From Albidovulum sp. (GTDB lineage Bacteria > Pseudomonadota > Alphaproteobacteria > Rhodobacterales > Rhodobacteraceae): a stretch of 64,000 nt of DNA. The position numbers and the translations under genes are program-made. The DNA is taken from NCBI GenBank assembly GCA_030837825.1, contig JAUQYB010000045.1, positions 1 through 64,000 of the forward strand, in the 5' to 3' direction. Within the stretch, counting starts at the first letter, position 1; each line of letters begins with the position of its first letter. Below are positions 45,440 through 55,323 of this stretch, in pieces. The notes below the pieces were generated by a model, which was not told where the DNA came from, ran no database searches, and saw only the letters and a list, made by a program, of their open reading frames with translations.

Positions 45440-46479
45440 CTGACCCGCGTGCGCGTCAGCCGGATCGCCAGCACCATCGCCAGAAGCGCCGTGGCGGTCA
45501 GGATGTCGGCGATGTAGGTCGGCACGCCGGCCGCCCGGCTCATGCTGTCGGCGCCGACGAAGACGCCGGCGACGAAGACCGCCGAGACGACGACGCCGAG
45601 CGGATTCAGCAGCGCCAGCATGGCGACGATGATCCCGGTGTAGCCGAAGCCGGGCGAGAGATCCAAGGTCAGGTTGCCCTTGAGCCCCGCAACCTCGGAA
45701 AAGCCCGCGAGCGCGGCAAGGCCCCCGGAGAGAAGCGCGGTCTTGACCATCACCCGGCCGACCGGAATGCCGGCAAAGCGCGCCGCCTCGGCATTCAGCC
45801 CGACGGCGCGGATTTCGTAGCCGAGCGTGGTGCGGGTCTGGACCACCCAGACGGCGACGGCCGAGAGAAGCCCGAGTGCGAAGCCCCAGTGGAGCCTCAA
45901 CCCCTCGACGATGCGCGGCAGCCGCGCGGCCTTTTCCAGCGCCGGCGACTTCGGCCAGCCCATGCCCATCGGGTCCTTCAGCGGCCCTTCGAGAAGCCAG
46001 GAGACGAACAGGAGCATGATGAAGTTGAACAGAAGCGTGGTGACGACCTCGTCGACGCCGAGCCGGGTCTTGAGCAGAACCGGGCCGAGGAGGACGAGCG
46101 CGCCGGCCAGTGCGGCGGCAAGGGCGATCACCGGGATCAGAAGCGCCGAGGGCAGGGGAAGGGCGCCGGTGCCGAGGAGCACGGTGACGACGGCGCCGGC
46201 GTAGAGCTGCGCCTCGGCGCCGATGTTCCAGAGCCGGGCGCGGAACGCCACCGCCACGGCAAGGCCGGTGAAGATCAGGGGCGTGGCGCGGTTCAGCGTC
46301 TCGAGAAGGGCGAATTTCGATCCCGCCGCGCCCTTGACGATCAGCCCGAGCGTGGCAAACGGGTCGGCGCCGGCCACCAGCGCCAGCACCGAGGCGACCA
46401 CGACGGTGAAGCCCAGCGCCGCCGCGGGCAGCCCGAAGGTGCGGGCGGAGGACGGGTTGGCGATCGGCTCAAGCCGCAT
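45430..46479 (-). CDS. Nucleoside-type ABC transporter permease 1
   Basis: A 349-residue permease of the same superfamily (YufP/NupP-like). It has the segment ATPLIFTGLAVAVAFRARLWNIG, the FNFIMLLFVSWLLEGPL region, and GYEIRAVGLNAEAARFAGIP as its cytoplasmic coupling loop. About eight to ten helices are predicted. It overlaps the ATPase gene by 11 bases and the second permease by 10, so all are co-translated. Confidence 0.93.
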   Translation of the reverse strand: MRLEPIANPSSARTFGLPAAALGFTVVVASVLALVAGADPFATLGLIVKGAAGSKFALLETLNRATPLIFTGLAVAVAFRARLWNIGAEAQLYAGAVVTVLLGTGALPLPSALLIPVIALAAALAGALVLLGPVLLKTRLGVDEVVTTLLFNFIMLLFVSWLLEGPLKDPMGMGWPKSPALEKAARLPRIVEGLRLHWGFALGLLSAVAVWVVQTRTTLGYEIRAVGLNAEAARFAGIPVGRVMVKTALLSGGLAALAGFSEVAGLKGNLTLDLSPGFGYTGIIVAMLALLNPLGVVVSAVFVAGVFVGADSMSRAAGVPTYIADILTATALLAMVLAIRLTRTRVRWR

Positions 46480-48013
46480 CCCGCCCCCCGTCGAAACCGT
46501 GCCCGGCCATCCAGGTGCCGAGCCCGGCCGGGGTCATCGCCCCGCGCGGGAAGGCGGGCGACAGGCGCCCCTCGTAGATGACATGGATCACGTCCGAAAG
46601 CGCCATCACCTCGTCGAGGTCCTCCGAGATCAGCAGCACCGCCGCGCCCGCGTCGCGCGCCGCGATGAGCCGGTTGTGCACGAAGGTCACTGCGCCGATG
46701 TCGAGCCCGCGCACCGGCTGGTTGGCGAGGATGATGCGGGGTTTCGCCTCCAGCACCCGGCCGAGGATCAGCTTCTGCATGTTGCCCCCCGACAGAAGCC
46801 GGATGCGGGCCTGCGGGCCGGGGCAGCGCACGTCGTAGGTCTCGATGATCCGCCGCGCGAACCCCTCCGCCGCCGCCCAGTCCATCCAGCCCTTCCGGCT
46901 GTAGGGGGTGCCGGCATAGGTCTCGAGCACCGCGTTCTCGGTCAGCGTGAAGTCGGCGACCGTCCCGGTCCGGTGCCGGTCCTCGGGGATGCGGGCGATT
47001 CCGGCGGCGATGGCCCGGCGGGCCGACCAGTCGGCCGGCACCTCGCCATGCAGTTCCATGCCGCCCCTTTCGGGCGTTTCCAGCCCGCCGATCAGGGCGG
47101 CGAGTGCTGCCTGGCCATTGCCGGACACCCCGGCAAGTCCGGTGATCTGTCCGGCGCGGAGTGTCAGGTTGACGCCCCTTAGTCCGGGCGCGTTGCCGCG
47201 CCGCGGCGTATCGACGTTCGACAGCGTCAGCAGCGCGGGGCCGGGGGCACGCTCCGAAAGCCGGGGTGCGGCGATCTCGGCGCCGACCATCATCTCGGCC
47301 AGCCGGTGCCGGTCGGTCGCGGCGGTGGCGACCTCGCCGACAAGCCGGCCGTGGCGCAGCACCAGCACGCGCGAGGAAATCGCCATCACCTCGCCCAGCT
47401 TGTGCGAGATGAAGATCACCGAGAGCCCCTGCGCGACCGCCTTCCTGAGCGTCTCGAACAGCGCCGCCGTCTCCTGCGGGGTCAGCACCGCGGTCGGCTC
47501 GTCAAGGATCAGGATGCGCGCGTCGCGGTAGAGCGCCTTGAGGATTTCCACCCGCTGCCGCTCGCCGACCGACAGCGCGCCGACCCGCGCCCCGGGATCG
47601 ACGGCAAGGCCGAAGTCCTGCGCGAGCCGCGCCACCTTCGCCCGCCCCGCGCGCGCGCCGAGCCGGGCCGCGAGAAGCGGCCGGGTGCCGAGCAGGATGT
47701 TCTCCAGCACCGTCATGTTGTCGGCAAGCGTGAAGTGCTGGTGCACCATGCCCACGCCTGCGTCCAGCGCCGCGCGCGGATGGCCCGGCGGCAGCGCCCG
47801 GCCGAAGACCTCGACCGTGCCCGCATCGGCCGTGTAGTGGCCGAAGAGGATGTTCATCAGCGTGGTCTTGCCGGCGCCGTTCTCGCCCAGAAGGGCGATG
47901 ACCTCGCCCTTCCTGAGATCGAACCCGATCGCGTCGTTGGCCAGCAGCGGCCCGAACCGCTTGGTGATGCCGGACAGGCGGAGGACGACCTCCGCCCCCG
48001 CCTCCGGTGCCAT
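46469..48013 (-). CDS. Nucleoside/sugar-type ABC transporter ATPase (two modules)
   Basis: A 514-residue RbsA/NupO-like ATPase with two modules. The first is canonical (Walker A GENGAGKT, signature LSVGERQRVEIL, DEPTAVLTPQE). The second has a degenerate Walker A (AGVSGNGQAAL) but keeps the signature LLSGGNMQKLILG, the pattern of this family. ATG 48013 overlaps the BMP gene stop by one base (TGATG). A much longer frame to 48877 lies in antisense/shadow sequence and is rejected. Confidence 0.94.
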   Translation of the reverse strand: MAPEAGAEVVLRLSGITKRFGPLLANDAIGFDLRKGEVIALLGENGAGKTTLMNILFGHYTADAGTVEVFGRALPPGHPRAALDAGVGMVHQHFTLADNMTVLENILLGTRPLLAARLGARAGRAKVARLAQDFGLAVDPGARVGALSVGERQRVEILKALYRDARILILDEPTAVLTPQETAALFETLRKAVAQGLSVIFISHKLGEVMAISSRVLVLRHGRLVGEVATAATDRHRLAEMMVGAEIAAPRLSERAPGPALLTLSNVDTPRRGNAPGLRGVNLTLRAGQITGLAGVSGNGQAALAALIGGLETPERGGMELHGEVPADWSARRAIAAGIARIPEDRHRTGTVADFTLTENAVLETYAGTPYSRKGWMDWAAAEGFARRIIETYDVRCPGPQARIRLLSGGNMQKLILGRVLEAKPRIILANQPVRGLDIGAVTFVHNRLIAARDAGAAVLLISEDLDEVMALSDVIHVIYEGRLSPAFPRGAMTPAGLGTWMAGHGFDGGRDAA

Positions 48014-49032
48014 CAGGACGACTTCGGTTCGCCGTCGTCGATCGCGACGGTGAAGCTGCCGTCGCGGATTGCCGCCTCGCGCTCGGAGACCAGCTTCATC
48101 GCCGCCTCGGGCACCTTGCCCTCGAAGGTGCCGAGCGGCGCGAGCGAGCAGCCGCCTTCCTTCATGTGGGAATAGATGCCGTAGTTGTCGGCCTTGAACG
48201 TGCCCCCGGCGACATTGGCGAGCGCCGCGTTCAGCGTCGGCTCGAAATGCCACAGCGCCGAGGCGACCACCGTGTCGGGATAATCCGCTTGCGTGTCGAT
48301 CACGTTGCCGATCGCCAGCACGCCGCGTTCCTTGGCCGCGTCCGAGACGCCGAAGCGTTCGGCGTAGAGCATGTCGGCGCCGCCGTCGATCATGGCGAAG
48401 GCGGTTTCCTTGGCCTTGGGCGGATCGAACCAGGAGCCGATGAACGAGACCTGGAAGCGGATATCGGGATTCATCTCGCGCGCACCGGCCATGAAGGCGT
48501 TCATCAGCCGGTTGACCTCGGGGATCGGGAAACCGCCGACCATGCCGATGTTGCCCTTGGTTATGGCGCCGGCGATGATGCCGGAAAGATAGCTCGCATC
48601 CTGGATGTAGTTGTCGAAGACGGCGAGGTTCGGATGCGCCTGGTCGGCCGGGAACGAGGAGCCGAGCAGGAAGGCCACGTCGGGATACTCGTCGGCGACC
48701 TCGCGAGCCTCTTCCTCGACCCCGAAGATCTCGCCGACGATCAGCTTGTAGCCCTGTTCGGCATATTCGCGCATCACGCGGGGATAGTCGGTGTTGGCGG
48801 TGTTCTCGGTATAGACGTATTCCGCCGCGCCGGCGGCAACGGCGGCCTCGGCCGCCTTGTGGATGCGGCTCACCCACTGCTGTTCCACCGGCACGGTGTA
48901 GATGCCGGCGACCTTCACCGGGTCGGCCGCAAAGGCGCGGCGCGGCAGGCCGAGGATCCCGGTCGCCGCCGCGCCCGCCGCCGTGGCGATCAGATGGCGC
49001 CGGCTGATGCCGGCCCTGAGCAGTCTCGTCAT
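48013..49032 (-). CDS. BMP family substrate-binding protein (nucleoside-type), Tat signal
   Basis: A 339-residue periplasmic protein of the BmpA/Med (PnrA-like) family, which binds nucleosides. The N-terminus has a twin-arginine signal (SRRHLIATAAGAAATG) ending around RRAFA, so folding before export is predicted. Family segments are VAGIYTVPVEQQWVSRIHKA, GFPIPEVNRLMNAFMAGA, and AFAMIDGGADMLYAE. ATG 49032 follows GGGGGAGCTGAC. It is the first gene of a five-gene operon ending in the codA-like gene. Confidence 0.93.
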   Translation of the reverse strand: MTRLLRAGISRRHLIATAAGAAATGILGLPRRAFAADPVKVAGIYTVPVEQQWVSRIHKAAEAAVAAGAAEYVYTENTANTDYPRVMREYAEQGYKLIVGEIFGVEEEAREVADEYPDVAFLLGSSFPADQAHPNLAVFDNYIQDASYLSGIIAGAITKGNIGMVGGFPIPEVNRLMNAFMAGAREMNPDIRFQVSFIGSWFDPPKAKETAFAMIDGGADMLYAERFGVSDAAKERGVLAIGNVIDTQADYPDTVVASALWHFEPTLNAALANVAGGTFKADNYGIYSHMKEGGCSLAPLGTFEGKVPEAAMKLVSEREAAIRDGSFTVAIDDGEPKSS

Positions 49033-49072
49033 GTCAGCTCCCCCTGTAGCTTGCGCTCGCGGCGCCTGGATT

Positions 49073-49088
49073 TTTATCAAGTGGTAAA
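49073..49088. promoter_or_regulatory. AT-rich dyad upstream of the BMP operon
   Basis: TTTATCAAGTGGTAAA is a nearly perfect 16-bp dyad (TTTAnCAnnTGnTAAA), 41-56 bases upstream of the BMP start at 49032. It stands out in an otherwise GC-rich gap and is a candidate operator for the nucleoside operon. The regulator is unknown. Confidence 0.4.
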
Positions 49089-49150
49089 GAGCGGCGAGAT
49101 TCGCGCAAGATAATTCTGGCGCGGAAGCCGCGGCGCGGAAAGGCCGGCGC

Positions 49151-49846
<696 letters not shown>

Positions 49847-50557
49847 CTATCCCCCCAGATAGGCGGCCTGCACCGCCGGGTCGGCGCGGATCTCCGCGGG
49901 CGTTCCGGTGGCCAGCACCTCGCCGAAGTTCAGCACCGTGATCCGCTGGGCGAGCCCCATCACCACGTCCATGTTGTGCTCGATCAGAAGCACCGTCGTC
50001 TGCGGCACGACCGAGCGGACGATGTCCTTGAAGGTGGCGATCTCGCCCTCCGCCAGCCCCTGCGTCGGCTCGTCGAGGATGAGAAGAAGGGGCCGGAGCG
50101 CCAGCCCCATCGCGATCTCCAGCACCCGCTGGTGGCCGTAGCTGAGCGTGCCGGCAGTCTGGCCGGCGCGGTCGGCAAGGCCCACGCGGTCGAGCGCGGC
50201 CATCGTCTCCGCCGCCAGCGGATGGCCGCCGCGGCCCTGCACCGCAAGCGCGACGTTGTCGAAGACCGAAAGCGCGGCGTAGACCTGGGTGATCTGGAAG
50301 GTATAGGCGATGCCGGCGCGGACGCGGGCATGGGCGGGCAGGCGGGTGATGTCGCGGCCCCTGAGCCGGATCGTGCCCGACTGCGCCGGGATGCGCCCCG
50401 ACAGGAGGCTGACGAAGGTGGTCTTGCCCGCGCCGTTCGGCCCGATCAGCGCGTGGATCTCGCCCGCCTCCAGCGCGAAGTCGACCCCGTTCACGGCCCT
50501 GAGCCCGCCGAAATGGCGGGTCAGGCCGCGGGCCTCCAGAAGCGTCACGGCAGCCAT
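49847..50557 (-). CDS. Branched-chain-type ABC transporter ATPase, LivG-like
   Basis: A 236-residue ATPase with Walker A GPNGAGKT, the LivG-type [19 protein letters not shown], signature [12 protein letters not shown], and Walker [16 protein letters not shown]. The C-terminal VQAAYLGG is the family end. ATG 50557 overlaps the LivM gene by 13 bases; longer frames are antisense shadows. The Tyr in LSYGHQ and the ASPQVREAYLG-like end agree with urea/Liv type transporters. It pairs with LivF. Confidence 0.93.
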   Translation of the reverse strand: MAAVTLLEARGLTRHFGGLRAVNGVDFALEAGEIHALIGPNGAGKTTFVSLLSGRIPAQSGTIRLRGRDITRLPAHARVRAGIAYTFQITQVYAALSVFDNVALAVQGRGGHPLAAETMAALDRVGLADRAGQTAGTLSYGHQRVLEIAMGLALRPLLLILDEPTQGLAEGEIATFKDIVRSVVPQTTVLLIEHNMDVVMGLAQRITVLNFGEVLATGTPAEIRADPAVQAAYLGG

Positions 50558-51486
50558 GCCGCCCCCCTTGCCCGAAGCGTGCCGAGGATGCCCTTCGGCG
50601 CGAAGAGGACGAGCAGCACCAACGCCGCCCCGGTGACGAACTGGTGCGCATCGGTCAGCGCGCTTGCCCAGTCGATCAGGTAGAACATCGCCAGCGCCCC
50701 GAGGAACGGGCCGAGCACGGTGCCGGCGCCGCCGAGAAGCACGTAGAGAAGCGGCAGGATCGAATACTGCACCGAGGCGAGGCTGGCGCCGACATAGCCG
50801 AACATCAGCGCATAGGAAGCGCCCGAAAGCCCGGCATAGAACCCCGAGATGGTGAGGGCTACCAGCTTCACCGTGAACGGGTTGAAGCCGAGCATCCGGC
50901 TCCGCTCCTCGTTCTCGCGCATCGCCACCATCACCCGGCCGAAGGGAGAGCGGACGAGCGCGAGATTGGCCAGGAGCGCCACGGCGAAGAGCGCCAGCGC
51001 GACGAGGTAGCGGGTGGCGTCGTCGGCAAGATCGAGCCCGGCGATCACCCGCGCCGCCTGCGGGATGACGATGCCCTCGTCGCCGCGGGTCCAGGCGCCG
51101 AAGTAGAGGATCGTGAGGTAGCCGGCCTGCGCGAACATCAGCGTCACGATCATGAAGGCGACACCCGCGGTGCGCAGCGCCAGAAGCCCGACCGCCAGCG
51201 CCACGGCCCCGCCGGCAAGGACGCCCGCCGCCAGCGCCACCGCCGCGCCGGCCCCGCCGTGATAGACCAGAAGCCCCGCGCCATAGAGCCCGGCGCCGAA
51301 GAAAAGCGCATGGCCGAGGCTGAGAAGCCCGGTGTAGCCGAAGGCGATGTTGTAGCCCATCGCGTAGATCGCCAGCACCATGATCCGGGCGATGTTGGTG
51401 TGGTGGTAGGGCGGGGCCGCCAGATGCAGCGCGAGCAGCGCGGCGAGCACGCCAAGATGGAGCAGAAGCGCGCGGTCCGCCCTCAT
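50545..51486 (-). CDS. Branched-chain-type ABC transporter permease, LivM-like
   Basis: A 313-residue permease with about nine helices. LivM markers are [21 protein letters not shown], a region with [38 protein letters not shown], and the C-terminal [16 protein letters not shown]. It overlaps livH by 4 bases and livG by 13. With LivH it forms the channel. Confidence 0.94.
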   Translation of the reverse strand: MRADRALLLHLGVLAALLALHLAAPPYHHTNIARIMVLAIYAMGYNIAFGYTGLLSLGHALFFGAGLYGAGLLVYHGGAGAAVALAAGVLAGGAVALAVGLLALRTAGVAFMIVTLMFAQAGYLTILYFGAWTRGDEGIVIPQAARVIAGLDLADDATRYLVALALFAVALLANLALVRSPFGRVMVAMRENEERSRMLGFNPFTVKLVALTISGFYAGLSGASYALMFGYVGASLASVQYSILPLLYVLLGGAGTVLGPFLGALAMFYLIDWASALTDAHQFVTGAALVLLVLFAPKGILGTLRARGAAWLP

Positions 51487-52364
51487 GCCGCGCGCGTCCC
51501 GAACAGGCCCTGCGGGCGGAACACCAGCACCAGCGCCACGGCGAGCGTCGCCACGATCTTGGCCAGCGTCGGCGCGAAGAAGGTGGAGATGACACCGTCC
51601 GACAGCCCGATCAGCAGCGCCGCCAGAAGCGTGCCGCGCAAGCTGCCGAGCCCGCCGATGATGACGACGATGAAGGACAGAAGCAGGGGGTCGGTCCCCA
51701 TCAGGTAATGCGCCTGCTGGATCGGCACCACCAGCACGGCGGCGATGGCGGCAAGCCCCGCGCCCATCGCGAAGACCCCGGCATAGACCCGGTCGACGTT
51801 GATGCCGAAGGCGCGCGCGGTGTCCCGGTCGATCTGGGTCGCCCGCATCACCAGCCCCGCCCGCGTATGCCGGAGGATCAGCCAGACGCCGACAAGCAGA
51901 AGTGCTGCCGCCAGGACGACGGCGAGCTTGTAGCCGGAATAGCCGAACCACGGCAGTTGCAGGCGGAAGGCGAAGGGCGGGGGCACGGGGCGCGCATCCG
52001 GGCCGAAGAGGCTGAGTGCCGCCTGCTGCAGGACGTAGAGCAGGCCGATCGTGGCGACGATCGTCGCCTCCGGCTCGTAGTTCAGCCGCTTCAGCACCAG
52101 CATGTCGGCCAAGGCGGCGATGGCGCCGACGATCAGCGGGCAGATCACCAGCGCCACCGCGAAGGCCACCGCCGGCGGCCCCGGCACCCATTGCGAGGCG
52201 AACCAGGCCAGCACCGCGCCCAGCATGAAGAACTCGCCATGCGCGACGTTGACCACGCGCATGATGCCGAAGACAAGGCTCAGCCCCGAGGCGGTGAGCG
52301 CCAGCACCGCGGCGGTGACAAGGCCCTCCATCAGGGCGAGGAGAAGATAGGGTCCGAAGTCCAC
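51483..52364 (-). CDS. Branched-chain-type ABC transporter permease, LivH-like
   Basis: A 293-residue permease with about eight helices: LVTAAVLALTASGLSLVFGI, MRVVNVAHGEFFMLGAVLAW, RHTRAGLVMRATQIDRDTAR as the EAA-like loop, and VVIIGGLGSLRGTLLAALLIG. All are typical of LivH. It starts immediately after a strong hairpin that separates it from the binding-protein gene, suggesting lower permease than binding-protein expression. Confidence 0.94.
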   Translation of the reverse strand: MDFGPYLLLALMEGLVTAAVLALTASGLSLVFGIMRVVNVAHGEFFMLGAVLAWFASQWVPGPPAVAFAVALVICPLIVGAIAALADMLVLKRLNYEPEATIVATIGLLYVLQQAALSLFGPDARPVPPPFAFRLQLPWFGYSGYKLAVVLAAALLLVGVWLILRHTRAGLVMRATQIDRDTARAFGINVDRVYAGVFAMGAGLAAIAAVLVVPIQQAHYLMGTDPLLLSFIVVIIGGLGSLRGTLLAALLIGLSDGVISTFFAPTLAKIVATLAVALVLVFRPQGLFGTRAA

Positions 52365-52389
52365 GGGGCAACCGGGCGGGGGTTGCCCC
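52365..52389 (-). terminator. Intercistronic hairpin between Liv binding protein and livH
   Basis: A perfect 9-bp stem, GGGGCAACC (52365-52373) with GGTTGCCCC (52381-52389), and a 7-base loop. It sits in the 37-base gap behind the binding-protein gene. This position is typical for partial termination or mRNA protection that raises binding-protein output over permeases. Confidence 0.6.
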
Positions 52390-52401
52390 GCCCGCTCGGG
52401 C

Positions 52402-53694
52402 TCAGAAGCTCATCGTCGTGTAGTCGACCTCGTCGGGATAGAAGCCGTCCTCCATCGCGGTCTGGTGGACGCGGGTAAGCTTGCCGCCCTCCACCTTCGA
52501 GATCGACTGGAGCCCGAAGACCTGGTGGGTCTTGCCGTTGAACACCTTCGGACCCTGCGGATGGTCCTGGCCCTCCGCGAACTCGGTCATCGCCTCGATT
52601 GCCTCGACGACCTTCTGCCGGTCGTCGGGGCCCTGATAGCCGGCGGCCGCCATCGCGTCGCGGATGGCGAAGAGCGTTTCCCAGACCGAGAACATGTGCG
52701 CATAGGTCGAGATGTCGGCCGGATCGGTGGCCGAGGCGCCGTTGTCGTCGACCCCCACCGCGGCGCGGTAGAAGGTTTCGTGTTCGCCCGCGTCCGCCTG
52801 CCTGTAGCGCGGATGGCCTTCCCAGAAATGCGTGCCGTCAAGGAACTCGAGGCCCGGCGAGGCGATGTCGACCGCCTCGAGGCTGTCGATGAAGCCGAAG
52901 ATCTGCGGCCGCTCGCCGGTGCCGTAGAACTCGCCCAGCTCCTTGACGAAGGTCAGGACGGCCGGACCGACCATGACGTGATAGAGCACCTCGGTCTCGG
53001 CCGGGATCTGCGGGAAGTAGCGGGTGAAGGTGGTCTCGGTCGGCGGGATGGCGATCTGGGCGACGACCTCGCCGCCCTCAGCCGTGACGGCGGCGCTGAA
53101 ATAGTCGCGGTGGTCATGGCCGAAGGCGTAGTCGGGGAAGATCATCGTGACCTTCTTGCCGAGGTTCTGCATGACCCAGGGCGCCATCGACTGCACCTGG
53201 CTTTTCACGTCGGTGATGCCGGGCTGGAGCGTCCAGCGGTTGAGCCCGCCCGAGGCGAGCTGGTGGCCTTCCGAACAGATGACATAGGGCACTTTCAGTT
53301 CGCCCGCGCGCGGCGCAGAGCCTGCCACGACATGCGAGAAGAGCGTGCCGAAGATCAGGTCGCAGCCGGCCTGGGCGGTCAGCTTCTCCACCACCTCGGC
53401 GCCGCGCTTGGGGTCGGTGCCATCGTCCTCGAAGACGATCTCCACCGGGCGGCCGTTGATGCCGCCGGCCTCGTTCAGCACCTTCAGCGCCGCCGTCGCG
53501 GTGCGCTCGTACCAGCGGCCGTAGGAGGCGCCGATGCCGGTGCGGTGAAGCTGGAAGCCGAGCTTGATCGGCGCCGAGGACTGCGCCTGGACGAAGCGCG
53601 GCGCGAAGCCCGTCGCCAGAAGCGCGCCGCCCGCGGCCATGCCCTTCAGAAGCGTGCGGCGCGAGGGACCTGGGGTGATCAGTCTATGTGCCAT
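52402..53694 (-). CDS. Liv-type periplasmic substrate-binding protein, Tat signal
   Basis: A 430-residue binding protein of the Leu/Ile/Val type (peripla_BP_6). The N-terminus has a twin-arginine signal (PSRRTLLKGMAAGGALLATG) ending near RFVQA. The fold markers are IKLGFQLHRTGIGASYGRWY, AALKVLNEAGGINGRPVEIV, VEKLTAQAGCDLIFGTLFS and VTMIFPDYAFGHDHRDYF. The ligand is not evident; adjacent nucleobase genes hint at a nitrogen compound rather than a branched-chain amino acid, but this is inference. Start ATG 53694 places the Tat signal at the N-terminus. Confidence 0.92.
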   Translation of the reverse strand: MAHRLITPGPSRRTLLKGMAAGGALLATGFAPRFVQAQSSAPIKLGFQLHRTGIGASYGRWYERTATAALKVLNEAGGINGRPVEIVFEDDGTDPKRGAEVVEKLTAQAGCDLIFGTLFSHVVAGSAPRAGELKVPYVICSEGHQLASGGLNRWTLQPGITDVKSQVQSMAPWVMQNLGKKVTMIFPDYAFGHDHRDYFSAAVTAEGGEVVAQIAIPPTETTFTRYFPQIPAETEVLYHVMVGPAVLTFVKELGEFYGTGERPQIFGFIDSLEAVDIASPGLEFLDGTHFWEGHPRYRQADAGEHETFYRAAVGVDDNGASATDPADISTYAHMFSVWETLFAIRDAMAAAGYQGPDDRQKVVEAIEAMTEFAEGQDHPQGPKVFNGKTHQVFGLQSISKVEGGKLTRVHQTAMEDGFYPDEVDYTTMSF

Positions 53695-53796
53695 CAACCG
53701 TCTCCGCTGTTGAGCCGGCGCGGTTCTTGCCTTCCGCGCGCTGGGGTTTCCTCGGGTCACGGAACAACGAAGCGGGGCGCATTGCAAATGCTTTTC

Positions 53797-55323
53797 TCAC
53801 GCGCCGGTGGGCGCCGACAGGAGCCAGAGTCCGAAGACGGTGTAGGCGACCATCAGCAGCGTCATCGGCAGATGCGCGCGCAGGCCCCGGCCGGCGCCGG
53901 CCGCCGGGGCGAGGCGGAAGCCGATCAGCACGGCCAGCACGTGCGCGGCGGTGATCACCGCGAACTGCGCCGTCCAGATCGCCAGGACGCCGCCCCGGGT
54001 GTTGAGAAAGCCGAAGGAAACCCAGTGCTCCGGCAGGCCGAGCAGCGCCGCGCCGGTGCCGAACGGGTCGTTGAGCGCGGCGAGCGCGTATTGCCCGTCG
54101 GTCAGCAGCGCCACGAGATAGTGCGCGACGTGATAGCCCGCCGCGATCGGCAGGAAGGACAGCATCATCGGCCCGGCGAGCGCGCCGAAGCGCGCGCCGC
54201 GCGGCAGTCCGGCGCGGACGGCACCGAGGATCAGCGCCGCCGTCAGGCCCCAGAAGGCGACGAGGCCAGCGCTGTTGGCGCCGACGACGGCCGACCGGCC
54301 GGGGAACTCCAGCGGGTTGAGGCCGAGCCGCGCCAGCCACCAGAAGGTCTCGTGCAGCCCGTCGAAGCTGACCGAGGCGAGCAGGAGCGTGACGAAGGCG
54401 ATGGCGGAGGGCGGAAGCGCGCCCATCCGCAGGAGCTGCGCGCCGGGCCATCCCGCCATGACAGTGACGCGGGTGCCGGCGTATTCCGCCCAGAAGGGCG
54501 CGATGCGGGCGATCATGGCGAAATAGACGGTCAGGAACTCGCCTCTCGCCAGCCAGTCCTCGCCCTCTGCCACGGCGAGCGCGAGGATCAGCAGGTAGTA
54601 GACCGCCACCGCGCGGGCCAGCACCAGGGGATCGGACGGCGCAAGCGAGACGATCTCGAACCAGGCGAAGGCGAGAAGCCCGGCGACGGCCGGCAGGTGG
54701 CCGAGGCGGGAAAGCCCGACCGACCCGCGCCAGCCGGTCAGCCGGCGGAGCGTGCGCACCGGGCCGGTCCAGGGCTCGACGTCGCGCCAGAGGTTGCCGA
54801 GGATGATCGAGGCCAGCGTGAACCCCACCCAGAGCGCCGTCCAGACCGCGAGCGGCAGGAGGTTTTCCAGCGGGTCGCGGGTGCCGAACACGCCAACGGC
54901 GACCAGCGCCCAGAGGATCGCGGCGCCGGCCCAGCTCGTGACGGCGCGCGGCAGAAGGGCGCGCCGTTCGAAGAGCGGCCGCGCAGCGAAGGCGGGCAGA
55001 CGGCCGGACAGCAGCGCGAGAAGCGCGGTCAGCGCCACCGCCACCGCCGCACCCGCGAGATACCAGCCGGTCGGCAGGGTCAGCATCACCGCGCGCTCCG
55101 AGGCATGGGCATCGGCCGCGCCGGGGGCCGTCAGAAGCGCGGGCCAGATGAGGCGCGCCAGGGCGATTCGGTCCCGCCAGCCCCGTTGCGCGGGCAAATG
55201 TTCCGCCGCGCGCCCTGTCGGGACGGAAAACCGACGGATGTCCGACGCGGAACCGGCGGCAATCCGACGCCCGCCGCGCGGCCCCGGCGCCAGGCAGCGG
55301 GGCGGCGGCGCCAGGCCCGTCAC
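53797..55323 (-). CDS. Polytopic membrane protein, possibly FedB/fenitrothion-hydrolase-like
   Basis: A 508-residue protein with about 11-12 hydrophobic helices. After a signal-like stretch (LARLIWPALLTAPGAADAHA) comes MLTLPTGWYLAGAAVAVALT. Membrane-embedded His residues appear in FDGLHETFWWL, AAGYHVAHYLVALL and AAHVLAVLIG, suggesting a metal- or heme-coordinating membrane protein. The N-terminal half resembles proteins annotated as fenitrothion hydrolase, a label with weak functional support. GTG 55323 overlaps the FAH gene stop (GTGA); a start nearer the signal segment is possible, since the first 50 residues look unstructured. It ends 102 bases ahead of the Liv operon. Confidence 0.7.
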   Translation of the reverse strand: MTGLAPPPRCLAPGPRGGRRIAAGSASDIRRFSVPTGRAAEHLPAQRGWRDRIALARLIWPALLTAPGAADAHASERAVMLTLPTGWYLAGAAVAVALTALLALLSGRLPAFAARPLFERRALLPRAVTSWAGAAILWALVAVGVFGTRDPLENLLPLAVWTALWVGFTLASIILGNLWRDVEPWTGPVRTLRRLTGWRGSVGLSRLGHLPAVAGLLAFAWFEIVSLAPSDPLVLARAVAVYYLLILALAVAEGEDWLARGEFLTVYFAMIARIAPFWAEYAGTRVTVMAGWPGAQLLRMGALPPSAIAFVTLLLASVSFDGLHETFWWLARLGLNPLEFPGRSAVVGANSAGLVAFWGLTAALILGAVRAGLPRGARFGALAGPMMLSFLPIAAGYHVAHYLVALLTDGQYALAALNDPFGTGAALLGLPEHWVSFGFLNTRGGVLAIWTAQFAVITAAHVLAVLIGFRLAPAAGAGRGLRAHLPMTLLMVAYTVFGLWLLSAPTGA

